A stretch of 64,000 nucleotides of DNA from positions 21,995,489 through 22,059,488 of the forward strand of contig NC_026655.2 in the NCBI RefSeq assembly GCF_000004075.3. The letters run 5' to 3'. Below are positions 34,323 to 47,600 of this stretch, piece by piece. Within the stretch, counting starts at the first letter, position 1. Each line of letters begins with the position of its first letter. The position numbers and the translations under genes were made by a program. This stretch comes from Cucumis sativus (Eukaryota > Streptophyta > Magnoliopsida > Cucurbitales > Cucurbitaceae). The notes beneath the pieces are model-generated. The model saw nothing but the letters and a program-made list of their open reading frames with translations. It was not told where the DNA came from and did no database searches.

Positions 34323-37300
34323 TTACTGAGGAGATTTCTCCTTATCATATGATAACCCGAACCCGAAAGGGAATAATGATTCCTGCAAATTATTTTCAGC
34401 ATGGACTGGGAGTTGCTCGACTGTTCTAAACCATGTAATGGGTAATCGGCCGGTGAAATCATAATCTCCGAAGATAACGTCAGTGATTCCACTTCCTTCA
34501 CTTCCAGGAAGCCAAGCAGCAATGAGAGCTTCAGCATTCTCCATTACAGTTGGCTCTAAAATTAGAGGCCTTCCGGATACTAAAATCACCAATGTGGGCA
34601 TTTTGCCAGCAACTGCTTTTACAATGTCATTTCCATTGAAGGGTATCACAAGCTTGCTGTCGTCCCCGGTGAATTCGGCATAAGGACTTTCACCAATAGC
34701 CACAATGGCAAAAGAGATATCTTGATCGTTCAAGGTGGCTGCTGATGGATTTTGCTCATAAATTACTTCTGTTTGGTCTCCAACTGCTTCTTTGATTGCA
34801 TCTAAGATGGTAGTACCTAACAAAGATAACAATCATTAAGTTGAGCTAACAAGCATATATCTTCGACCAAGAGATCAAAGGTTTAGGTCCTCTTATTCCC
34901 ATGTTGAACTATGAATCAAAAATACAAAAAATTGATTGAGAAGGGATCCATTAAGTTATATACCAATTGTGATTCTGCCAGTCATCCCATCCCAAGAGAT
35001 TGTCCACCCTCCACACTGATATCCAAGATCATCAGCATGTGAACCAGCTACAAGAATCTTCTTGGCTTTCATGTCTAATGGTAGAAACGGTTTTGTTGGG
35101 TCTTTGCCATTTTTTAAAAGAACCAGCGACTTGCGAACAGCTTCCCTCGCTAGATCTCGATGAATCTGAAGAGAAGACAGTGTTTTTTAAAAGCTGAAGT
35201 CCAATAGTTTCTAGAGGTGGGGCTTGCCCAGAGAAAATGTTGAACCTTTATCGTGATACACACTATATAAAAGTACTACACAAGAAAGAGAAAACATAGT
35301 TGAAGTGAGAATATCGAATATGAAAAAGAAAAACCCCTTTGCATTTAGGCCTAATAATTTTTCTTTTTTTTGTCAATAATGGAAACAACTCTAGTTATTA
35401 TTACTTTTTTGAAAAATAATGGAAAAACCCCAACGCCCAGGGCTTTGGACCTTAGGACTTCCACATAACGCGTGCACCTAATGTGTGCCTCGCTTTAACA
35501 CCTACTGATGGGTGATAAAAAGAAGAATCTTAAAATGATACATTGCATCATGAATATTTATAAATAAAAAAAAGACTACTTTTAAAGTAAGAACAATATA
35601 GCACAAGAACTTGGTTCGGAATCAAGGATTCCAACTGTTTCACTGTTGAACAACCCAACCCCCCAAAGGGATTTCCTACTCGTGGAAATGGAAAAATGAA
35701 AAATAACTGTCGCTCATTCTTTCCAATCCTGTTTACTCAAAATGTTTTTAACTCTTTTAATTTTGTTTCTCTGCATAAAAGAATGTTAAGATTCCTAGAC
35801 CTGAAACTCAGGAAAAATCCCAACAACAGCTAAAACAGAGACAGTACTCTGCTCAATATATATTGCAATAATATCAACAGTTCCACTAGACAGAATAAGA
35901 GCCTAACCAGCTCCTTTGAAAAGGCTGGAATCCTCTCCCTAAAAGCCCTTAGAAGCTTTTACCAAAATAAGATCTAGGCCTAGGGCATCAATTCCCAAAA
36001 CATTTCTTATTTATACTAACAGACAAGCGGGTCCCACAGACTTTCTCTTCCTCTCAATTGATCTCTCCCGAAGCAGCCTCAGGTACATTTCCTCTCTTGC
36101 CTCTCCTTTTATAAGTATGCAGAATTGGAGGTTTAACAAAGAGCTAACTATACTGTAACTTTTCGCATCTGAAAAGACACGTGACAATTGAGTGTCTAAT
36201 CTGTTCCCTTGCATTCCATTGTTTGAACAAGCAAATCAATAAAACAGATGATGTATCAGAAGAACGTGAATGAAGCAAAAAGTGGCCAACTTGAATCAAT
36301 TTGGTTATTGGTATGAACGAGATTTTTATTTGACAAGTAGAGAGTAAGAAAAGCTGGCTCATTTAAGGAAATAGTCTACAACAGAGGTCGGAAACTTACC
36401 TTGCAACCAACCACGTCTAGCAATGATCTATCACTGAAAGGATGTTCAAAAACACCAGAAACAAACTTCACTCTCAATATTCGTTCAACAGCATCATCAA
36501 TCCTTGTCATTGGAATCTCCCCAGATTCAACCAGAAATAGCAAGTCCTTGATAAATTGTTCGTATCTAAGGGGCACCATAACCTGCATATCAATTTCACC
36601 CTTTAAATGCAAAACTCAAGTAAACAATAAAAAAAAATGAATTTATAGTTTAGGCCTTCAATCCACCATGTCTATTCCAGCATTAACTGCGGCAGAAATG
36701 CACAACCGATAGTTTGAGCCTCTTGGTCTACTAAGCCGATCAAGTCCTTGCCAATCAGAAATAACAAAACCCTGCATCAAGTAATACCAAATGTTACAGC
36801 CATTTTCCATACTAGAAATCAAAACCATAGAGGAAAATATAATCTCTTAGAAAGCTACGACTCTTAGGATGATTACAAATTCATGAACACTCTAAGCAGA
36901 ATCTTGTACTCTTCTCACTATGAGGATACACATCTATTAATTTTTTCTCATCCATCAACTTAAGTTTTTGAATCAACAAGTGATTTAAGAATCTTATGTA
37001 GAATTTGGGTCTGACAAGTTCACACACAATAAATAAGTGGCAGAAAATATCACTCTCAAATGCACCTTGAACCCAAGCTTATTTTTTAAAATTTGTGTCA
37101 GCAGAAAATGGTCAGCATGAAGCGGACGTCCATTCCAGCTAGAATAAGATGCCATGACAGTTGAAACTCCTTGAGCTATACAGTCCAGGTAAGGAGCCAT
37201 ATGGATCCTCTCCAACTCATCATAAGATGCAATGGTATTTCCTTCATTCAAACCTTTATCAGTTCCCCCATCTCCAACAAAATGTTTTGCACATGCAATG

Positions 37301-39910
37301 ACATTATTTCTGAGGTAAACAGAAAGAAAGAATCTTTAAGAACAAGATAATTAAAAAACAAAACAAGTTTACGCAGACTAATTATTATTATCATAATAAG
37401 TGGAATCAATGAAACATGAAAAAGAAATATGGATAAACTTTTCTCTGTACCTTCCAGCTACAAATGGATAGCCCTTTGGGTATCCTGTAGGCGGCTTCCC
37501 CTGCAACCCTTCAACTAGACAAGTCATTTTTCTAACAACTTCAGTATCTTCACTGTAACTCTCATAGCACCTTCCCCATCTAGGATCTCTGGATACCTGA
37601 CAATCATTTCTAGTGAATACATCTTGCACTCTGATGATACACACAAAGAGAATATTATAGCACATTATACTCTCTCTCTATATATATAATTACTTGCAGC
37701 AATATAAACACACAATATACTGTTATATATAATTACTTACAGCAACACAAGGGGCAAATGCATAGTGAATACCACTGGCTCTAACTTCAAGAGCTGTTAC
37801 CGTCCCAATCCTTCTAACCAAATCAGCATCTCTATCATCCATTTAAATTACACTGAGATTCTGGTAAAGCCAGAGGAAAAGAATAATAAAAAAAACTTTC
37901 AAAGAGAGAAAGGACATTTCATTTCAAAGTTGGCATTTTAAGTTTTTCTATAGTTTTTATGAAAATAAAATGTGCCAGCATTTGGATTTCTCAACAGTTC
38001 AGTAACATAGGAAAAGGTCAACTTCATTACTTCGATATCTAAGTTCGGTTTTCTTCCCTGACAAAAGAAGTTGATCAATACTAATATAGACAATGTTAGT
38101 ATTCCTTTTGTAATCTTGGGCAGTGCCAAATCAATTTGGTTTGCACTAAAGGCGAACTTGGGAAGATTTTGAAAGGGTTAAAAAAAGAGGTTAGTTTGAT
38201 AAACATTGTAATCTTAGTGTTTTCTGAGATAATCATGAGTCGACTTGAAATTTCTAGAAAAGTTAAAAAAAGCTCAGAGGGTTTTATAAGAGAAGCATTT
38301 AATTAGTTATTCTTCCTTTTTGAAGCCATCCTAAAAGGCCTAAAATATAGTTGGCACTGTTATATGTATAGAAAATTTTCTAGTACTCTAGTAGTAATGG
38401 GCTCCATCGTTTCCCGTAAAAGAAACATTTAACAATTATGTGAGACAATGAAAATTATAATATCTTAATGACTGTGGTACTATGAACTTTTCCCGCATAT
38501 GTAATCTCTCATCCCTAAAAGCCAAAAAGGTCAACAGGGAGAATCATAAGTTGGAGATTTCAGATTGCTACATCAGGTCAATTAAGTAAGAGAATACAAT
38601 TCAACTGCTGGCCAATTTACCTTTTCTCAATTCTTTGTGCATCCCGAGGCAATTTATCGTACTTTCCAAAGTCCAACTGGAAATACAATAATAGCAATAC
38701 ATGGGTGCCTCTCCAATCACACATTAAAAAAGAGGGAAAAAAAATTTGCTATGTGGCAAACCATGGTTGGAAAATTGAGTGCGTGCACTCAAGCTCAAGA
38801 TCCAACTCTAGGGCCTGTCTTGCCCGCCAAGTTTTTTAAGTTGGTGTTAACAACCGACTTAAATAGTAAACAATATTGAATTTGCACATCTTTGCAGTAT
38901 TTCTAATTTTCTATTTTTTATACTTCTCACATTTATCCAAAGAGCTCAGTACTTAATCCTGACTTATTAATTTGATTCCATGTGGTTAACGAGCACTAGT
39001 ATTTAGGCTCCTATTCACCTAAGTTTGAATGGATACCAATCAAATATAAACATGTATATAAACTATAAAGAAAATCTTATGAGATTATTGTACAACCAAA
39101 CTTTTTTTTTGCCAAAATGGCATCTGAACGCCTCTTGAAACTTAAACTTCCTTTTACCTTTTGTTTGAGTCTTCATCCTCATAAATTACTCAAACCACCT
39201 CATTGTGCAATCTTGTTGGACTCTCGACTCTCAGTACTTTACATCCTCGCCTTTTATGCTTAATTTTGACTCTAAAAAATATAGAGAGCGTAAATGACGA
39301 GAAAACCTAAAACTAAGGAGCGAGAATGGGAGTCCAACCAAAATGCACAATGTTCGAATTTCCTCTCTGTTAATCTAACAAGTCAGACAACATAATTACT
39401 TAAAAAAAAGTCCGATTTCATTTGGGCTTTTCAAAATAGGTCATCCGTACTAAAACCCTTTAATTATTAACCTGGTGGCACCAAGGCCAACATTGTGAGG
39501 AAAAATGGTAGCACCATAAACATTGTTATTGCCATGAACAGCATCACTCCCATATATAATCGGAATTCCAAGACGCGACTGAATCGCCCAAGACTGGAAC
39601 CGATCAATCATATCGGCCCAATCCGATGACAAAGCTCCACGGAAAGGTGCGCTACCACCGGCATTGAGAACACTCCCTGCCACAAACCACAAACAATCAT
39701 CCAAAGAAATTGAAGAACAAAATCAACAAATTTACATGGAATTCAATTACCAATCGCAAAATCCCCAAGGGCAGAAGGAGTGGCTACAGTACGCTCGATT
39801 TGGGTCATTTGGCCAATTTTTTCCCTCAAAGTCATCCTAGAGAGAAGATCTTTGATCCGAACTTCAATGGGTGCGCTAGAATTCTTATAGACACAATCGG
39901 TGGCCTCCAT
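34323..39910 (-). CDS. GH3 beta-glucosidase / beta-D-glucan exohydrolase-like, tandem copy B
   Basis: Same nine-exon plan as copy A: 39910-39751, 39676-39472, 37831-37741, 37596-37451, 37309-37066, 36771-36667, 36582-36400, 35165-34964 and 34816-34323. They total 1830 nt, giving 609 aa. Motifs are intact: [20 protein letters not shown] start, [49 protein letters not shown], nucleophile Asp in [31 protein letters not shown] and [14 protein letters not shown]. It differs from copy A by NEGNTIASY instead of [10 protein letters not shown] and has GT donors throughout. There is no signal peptide, so a cytosolic or unconventional location is likely. It lies head-to-tail with copy A with 0.7 kb between coding ends, a classic tandem duplication; both copies look functional. 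Confidence 0.94.
35166..36399. other. GH3 copy B intron 7 (1.23 kb)
   Basis: About twice the length of the copy A intron. Around 35425-35520 there is GC-richer text (aacgcccagggctttggacc, gcgtgcacctaatgtgtgcc) of a type I associate with dispersed plant repeats. 35600-36100 also looks like an insertion, but no termini could be fixed. Confidence 0.55.
37832..39471. other. GH3 copy B intron 2 (1.64 kb)
   Basis: It holds a minus-strand open frame, 38129-37938 (63 aa), with a hydrophobic start ([19 protein letters not shown]). I cannot assign it to a family and it is probably chance or an unrecognised fragment. The rest is AT-rich with no clear repeat. Confidence 0.55.
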
Positions 39911-41636
39911 TTTGGTACTCTATGAGCTCGAGGTGAGACAAGAACACCCAATGAAATTCTAAAACGAAGGTGAGAGTGAAAACTAGGAAAAGAAAGCTGT
40001 AGAGACAGAGGTTTTCTAATATAAGGCGCCAATAGTCGGCCAATGACTTCGTCAGTTCACTACCAACTTTTCAATTTAAAATATTACATCAATTTAAATT
40101 CTTTATTGTGCTTTGTTAAGATATAATTATGAAAATTGAAGGTTTAAATTGATAAGATTAATTGAAGTTTGATAAACTTTTAAATGTTTGAAGGTGTAAA
40201 CTTCATTATTTCATTTTCAATTTCTTTTATAATTTAAGAAACAAACGTTTTGTTCCAACTCATCTCTATTTTAAAAATTAAATTTTAAAAACAAAATGGC
40301 ATAGGATCTCTGGGGATTGACAATGTGATAGCTTTTGGATACAAGGGTCAGACACAACCAATCATTAGTTTTAGTTTAAACATAAACTTTTGCTTTTATT
40401 TTTCTAATTAAATTTTTTAATTATTATATATTTAAACATTTTAAAATTTAATATTATGAAATTCCCTTCAAGTAGTATGGCATTTCCATCAATGTCAGAT
40501 GTCTCACTCATTTTCCCAATTTCAAGAAGTTTCGATTGGTTCAACAACTTCCTCTTGTCTCCAGATAAAGGGATTTTTCCTAAACCCAAAAGAAGTTTGT
40601 ATGCTTTAGCTATTTTAAATTACAAATATCACAATATACTATTTACGTCTATTATAATATATACAGATGCAATATTAGTCTATTGTAATTTGATGTATTT
40701 TGTTAATATATTGTTTCTTTTTGTTACACTTAAAAGTAGCTTTTAAGTTTAAAATTATATATAATAAAAAATGTGATTTTAAAAATTAGGCGAAAGACTT
40801 AACACAAGCTTGGCTAGAGTAACACCACCCATGAATACAAGATCTCTATGAAGATTGACGACCGGACAACCTTAGGCAAGCTCACCGATTGTTGTTGGGG
40901 CTATCCTAGCTAAGGCCTAAGTCCTTGCCTTTGGAGTGGGCTGAAGCCTAAGTAAACCCTAGGTGTCACATATCTAAAAGTAGGATAATATGGTCAGCTC
41001 AATCGGTTTCCAGAAAGAAAATGACCAAGACAAGTTAACTGCCACAAACTCTACAACTTCGACAATCACACCTATTAAGACTGCCAACACCGCATGTATA
41101 CCAAGAAGATATTAAATGATGGACTCTATATAATCTTGTTCCACCTCTTCAAGAGATAAGTAATATTTTGTGTGCTTAGTTAAACTAAGCATCCGTATAC
41201 TAACTTATGTATCGGAGTAAGTTAGTATACTCGATGCTAAACCAACGCGAGTTCTTTTGCAAGTCAATTCAGAGCAAACATGAAGTAAGAGTGACATGAT
41301 GAGATTTGTGTGTGCATTAAATGAAAATATCAAAGAAGCCAAAATTAACCAATTGAGATAACTACAACTTCATCAACTGTGTTCTTTGTTTTCCACCTCA
41401 ACTCAATAAATATCACATTTGCTAATTGAGATCGCAACCTCTTTTATATATGAGATGATAGCTAACATATATCCCATTGCACGAAAAATTTCTGAAGCTA
41501 CATCTACATTTCCTCAATAACAACATCAGTATTGTTTCCTCATTTTACAAAACTAGATTACCAAATCAATAATATATCAAAAATCGTTTCCTTCAAAAGT
41601 AGAGTGCAAGATTGAATGGTACATGCTGGTTTAACA
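39911..41636. other. Intergenic, GH3 copy B promoter to CPP1-like 3' end
   Basis: 39911-40080 is the GH3 B leader and promoter side. 40440-40600 has a less AT-rich block whose antisense reading (GKIPLSGDKRKLLNQSKLLE) matches nothing I know. 40600-40745 resembles the dispersed 'tttacaaatat' repeat. A strong hairpin lies at 41189-41236. No gene is supported. Confidence 0.6.
41189..41236. repeat. Perfect 13-bp-arm hairpin with extended stem
   Basis: GTATACTAACTTA at 41195-41207 is repeated in reverse complement at 41218-41230 around a 10-nt loop. AGCATC/GATGCT pairs extend the stem outward after a small asymmetric bulge. It lies about 400 bp past the CPP1-like stop codon. Confidence 0.75.
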
Positions 41637-44600
41637 TCATCTGTAGTAAGATGCCATGATGTACAGCATGAGAGCCGATGAACTAGTGACCAATAATTCC
41701 TGCGAATGCATAATTAAATGGTAAATCAAGTGCACAATGTACCAAGCATTCAATCTGACCAAGTTTTATATAAAAAAAGTTTTAAAAAAAATATAAAAAG
41801 TGAGACTTGAATCTGGGTTTAAAGAGGACCGGTGGACAGATTTACCACTGGACTAACAAGTAGTTTTGATATTATGGCAGTTTGTAATAAAGAGCATAAA
41901 GTAGAGGGAAAGCTTGAGTCCCCATATCTTAATTAAATCCGCCCTTGAATGAACATACACTCATTTCTCTCATGAAAGACAGATATTACAGCCGTGCTGA
42001 GATCAATACTGAAATACTATAAGGTCGGTCAATTTCTGATTATGCAGACAATAATGGGGATTCAAAACAAAAAGACAAAAAACCATCCAAATTGAATCCA
42101 CACGATCAGTTATCTTCTAGTTCGAGGGAGTTCAGTTCTAATAGGTGATTAATTTGGTTATTTCTGTTGGTTTTGTTGAAGTGTCCGTGTTAGATAGATG
42201 TTGGGCATGGATACGTTTGAACATGCTTCGGACATTTGTCCGACACACTACAAAAATGTGGCTAAAAAAGAAAATTAATTTGGACAAGACTTAAGACACG
42301 ACTCTTAAAAATATTTAATCTAGAAATATGGGAGAAGTTGAGATTTTCTTATAACTGAATCCTAATATATTGATCGATCTTAAAATAATAATATGAAATC
42401 TTCCTCCTCCAGTCATAGCCAACTAAATATCTTTCTTTTAAATTTCCAATTACTGTTAGTTAACTTAGTACGTTTCTACTGAAGTAAATTTTGTTTTTAT
42501 GTTAAAGATTTTGAATAGGCACCACCGCAGATGCATAGAGATTAGTATAATAAAAAATGCTAGTACCTGGTTATTGTACAAAAATTCTGGAATATAGTTG
42601 CCCAAGAACTCAATGAAATTCAAGATACCAGTATATCCCTGCAAAAGATTAACCAAAATAATTACTCGACATGGGAATCAAAAACAGAAAATAATAATAA
42701 TAATAACAAAAAAGAATTGAAGAAAATTAAATTTTGAAGATCTTGTGTCTAATATAAAGAGTCACACAAACCAGAATAAAACCCTAAAGTCCTATTTTCT
42801 TCATCCAAGAAATCCACAAGAATGACATCAGATATAATATCTTTTACATGACAATGCAAAGATACCCCACGGTTCTTTGATGCTAGGATCCGGAGAATTC
42901 AGTCCTTACACATTTGGAGGTTTCTGTGGGATTTTTACCCTATGAGCATCCTTTAGTTCTCTTATGGCTTCTTTTGAAGAAATAAATGCAACCTTTGAAG
43001 ATAAGTCGTCCTTTTGTATTTTTTTTTAAGTAATTTTTGTTTAAAACGTGGCTTCTTGATGGATTTCTTTAAATACAAATTTATTCTATAATAATATTTA
43101 TGGGCACTTCATGATTAATAAGGATTAGAAGTCCCTCTTCGTATAGTTTTTCTCACTGCCCAGGCCCTTAGGTTGCTCCTTCGTGGAATATACTTCTTTG
43201 GGGTTTCTTATCTTTTATATATATATATATGTGAGTGTTCGAGCTTACGCACACTTCGACTAATCTCATGAAACAACCTGTTTGACCCTATAACATTTGA
43301 GTGTCAAGTAAATCAATTCCTAGGTTGGTGGTCACCATGAATTGAACTCATGACCTCTTAGTCAGTTATTAAAACTATGTCTTTTTTTTTACGATTAAAC
43401 CAATCTATGATAGTTGCGGTTTCTTATCTTAAACAAAAAGAAAATATATATATATATATATGCAGAATAATCACAGGTTCTTTCAAGACTCGTAGACATC
43501 AAATATCCAGACAACACATTTCAATCTATCAAATATGCATTGGCATCCCATTTTCTGGGACCAAACAGCACCACGGAAACTGTACATGACTGTTAAACTT
43601 AACTCAGCTCAATATAAAGCATAAACGTTAATAATGCAGTTGGAAAATACAAGAATTGTCTAGAATTGATTTTCACAATCAAGTAAGAATTCTGTGCTTA
43701 ATACATCCATTAAGTTAACAAGCAACTTTGAATGTTCCATCATCTTTTGATTAAAATTTGAGTATCCCACTTCCCACATTCAAGTGCATTCACCAAGTAT
43801 AAAAAATTTCCTTTTAGAGCCAGAAATCTGATCTCTCTATTTTTACCAAGTTGAAGGTTTACTACAGCTTAAGACTGCATTTTCTGTTGTTTTCCTGAAA
43901 ATTATGGTCCTTAACAACAAATCAGCCTCTCCGCACTTACCAGAATAACCAGCATAACTTGCTATCGAAAACAAATGAAAACTTGAACTTCTCCAGCAAC
44001 ATTGGAGATATAAAGAAACAAATTTGGCTGACTAGAAAATATTCAGCAAGTAACTATAGTTGTATATATAATTTCTTTCTCCAAGAATAGCCACCTGAAC
44101 CTGGTCAATTATTCTTATGCTTTCATTATCATTTTTTTTCCTTTTCTTTCATTTTTTGGTTGAGATGTTTCTAGTTTTTAAGAGAACAAGGGCTATTAGG
44201 CTCATCAAAACTAGTGATTGCACATCACGACAAAGCTAGAATTTAGCATGGGTCATAGAAGCGATCATTTTAGTTCATGGACACTGAGCAGAAATGAGTA
44301 GGGCAAAGATGAAGTACCAAAGAGATGACAGCAATACATCCAAACACTAACGCAAGAGAACGAAGCAACCGCTTTCCCATCCGTATACCTCGTCCTGAAT
44401 CTTCACCATCTTCCTGCACATATAAGTATCATAAATATGGGTACACACACACAAATTGAAACAATTGTTCCAGCATTAGGCTACATGCTCCATATCCTCT
44501 GTATGTGACATTGGAAAAAAGAAAAAGAAAAAAGAGGTGCTCTTTTTTGACGTACTGTAAATGAAGGTGATACAGCTGGTTCAAAAGCTTTCAGCTTTTC

Positions 44601-47600
44601 AAAAATCCGATAAACAAAAGCAAATGCCAAGAACTGTAGAGGTTTGTATTCAGCACTGCCTTTGATAAGGACCCAAGCAGTCTGCACAAAAAAATAAATA
44701 TATAAACTAAGTTTCACCACTCACAAATGTATCAATGGCCATAAACTTTATTTGCTACCTTAAAAATTAAGGACAAAATGATCAAGTCACTCAGACTTGT
44801 GAGGAAGAAAAAGAAATCATGTGAAACATACCATAAAGATGGCAAAGTTGAGACAGATTTTTCTTAATTTCACAACACACTAAAGCAAAGTTGTCTATTG
44901 TGTTACAACCTTCAAGCCAAATAATGTCAAAAGAAATTTTTTACTTCCATAAAGCAACTTGTACATGTGCATATTATTATTTTGCTCAACATAGAAAGAA
45001 AAAAAATTAGAGAACAAAAAACATACACTAGTAGTGCATTGTCAAATCAAAGGAGAAACAAAAACCAAGTAATGAAATGAAGACACAGATGATCAACCGT
45101 CATTCATTACTTACAAATACAGCAGATATTGCCATGTTGATTTGCATATCTCTTGGGCTGGACTTGGAAGACCTGAAGATGCACTTGATATCAGAAACAA
45201 AAGTTCTTCTAAGAGGAACAACAAGCGTTATGCACAATAAATGAGCGATGAGGTATTAAGTAAAATATGAATCTACGTCTAACGCTGCATACCTATAGAG
45301 TATAGAAGATGCTATTAACTGAAAAAAATTACGAAGCCATTCCTTTATTTTTGGCATATGATACACACACACATAGATACTATTAGAAAACATATTTATG
45401 CTTAATAAAAATGAATAAGAGTGAGATTTAAACATATACATTGACCTCAGCAAACTTCTAAGTTCTATCTGTGGTCAAGATTAAGGTGTTGGGTACATAA
45501 ATACTTTAATCATCTGAAAATGGAAATCTTGAAATTGTAAAAGAAAATTGGTCGAAGTTCAAAACTGTGACTTTACAGACAAAACCCAGAATGGTCAAAT
45601 CCATACAAGTGAATTTGAGAATTCATAATAGAGAAAAAAATCATCAACTCCTAAAGATATATAAATCTAAATCTATGTAGAGGAAGAAATTTGAGAATTG
45701 GGGATAAAAAATTTCAGCATCTGTTCTCATTGGTAACAGATAGGCAGGTTACTAAAAAACATGTACAGCCAAAAGTACATCTAACGTCAGCAAAGAAGAA
45801 TAAGCCAACTACAACTTCAGAACTTCCATGATATTAATACGCTAGAAACACAAATTCAGACCTTGGCCCCCATGGCACAATTGGTTGGTTGTCAGCATAC
45901 TTGATGTCCTTAGAAACCTGCGTTTTCAAAAAAACTATCAAGAAGATATATGACTATCAGATAAGAATATTAATCTCAACAATGAACACAACACAAGCCA
46001 TATAGTACTATTTACTTTGCTAAATTATGCATGAGCATGAAAATAAGCACAAATTTTTTTTCCTTTTTTTGAAAATAATACAGCATAACTTTTTGGGGGT
46101 TTTGTGGCCCATAATGGGATGGGATTGTAAAACAAAACTCATTTCATTCCGACAATTTTCACAACCTTCTTTTTCACTATTTTCATGTTTTATGATCTTG
46201 TTTCCATTCCATTTTTTTATCACTCACGTTTTCCGACACTTCTCTAATTCTCTATAATCCTAATTACATTTCAGCTCTCCAAAGAGTCCATATTGAGACA
46301 GAAAGCTTTCAAATTATCATATCTCTATTTGCATCGTGGAGAGTGTTCAAAACAAGCTTGAAAGACAATTTGTCTCCTTTTGCAGAAATGGTCTTACAAA
46401 CTTGGGAAGAAAAAATGTGAACAGCATGCTCCGGAGACATGTATAACTTATAATTTAATAGATATAGATACGGGAAAGGAAAGAGAGAGAAAATAGGAGT
46501 GGGAATGGAAACTACTCATCTTCATAATCAGTATGCATAATTGAATTAGACGTAATTAACAAGAAGATGCAACTTCTTGGACTCTAAGTTAAGAAAATTA
46601 AATATTTACTTTCATTTGTTAGTAAAGACCTAACAATAATGTGGCTTTTAGAGGTAACCTACCTGAAGCCCAATTAAAAACAACATACTAACCTATACAT
46701 TGATTCAGTTGTATCCGTTGTGCATACCTTCACTGAGCCAAAAGTGACACCCTTCTTCCGATTTGTGAATTGTGCCATCATGACTTTGTCATAAGCCTTC
46801 TCGAGCTGGAAATTTCATGTTTACTGCGGTAAGAATCTAGAACTCAAGTGCTCAGAAGCTCATTATTTTATTGAAAAACAGAGCTACTTCAGCAAAGAAA
46901 CCCACTAGCACACAAATGGACGCTGCATCATACAACCAGGAACGAACTATGCATATATTAACTAATAATCCATCACATAAATAACAAAATCCTACCAAAC
47001 AACCAATGCATCATTGTTATACCTCACATGACTTCCCCTTGCCTCACACGCTTAAGCTCATACACTTAAGTAATTTGAGGCCTATCACCACCCATATCAA
47101 CTTTTACTTTCTTCAAATTTTAGTCTGAAGAGATGACTTTTTGATGAACTTCAGATATTATACCTAAATTGATGCCTATAGAAATACTCCGGTCACCAAA
47201 AGAGATGGAAAAGGGATGAAGGTGACATACTCTAGCTGCAGTTGCTTCATCACCTATCCGCTCAGCCTCCCTGCGTTTTTTAGTATACGCTGCTTTGACC
47301 ATGTCAAACCCCTCAATTGGGTTTACACCTAGAACCTAATACAATAGAAACATCAAAAAACAGTTATTCAAAACAATAGTATAGAATCAACAACCCTGCC
47401 ACCTTCAAGCAAACCCTTAAAGAGCTGCAAACTGGATACAAGTTCAACTACCTCATACGGGTTGGAGTCACTGTCTGGATTAGAACTTCCTGCCGCAGAA
47501 GCCGCTGAACAAATAACCATCCTTCTCTCTCGCGTTATCTCTCTTAATCTGATATATTAAACTCCCTGTGTTATGATTAATCGTTGAAATAATGAAGCAT

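Noticed and set aside
27136..39910. Interpretation of laccase plus GH3 pair as a biosynthetic gene cluster
   Set aside because: No scaffold-forming enzyme, P450 or transferase is present; tandem duplication and ordinary gene order explain it.
40404..40746. Opposing short frames of 61 and 96 codons
   Set aside because: No recognisable protein; the region merges into dispersed-repeat text.
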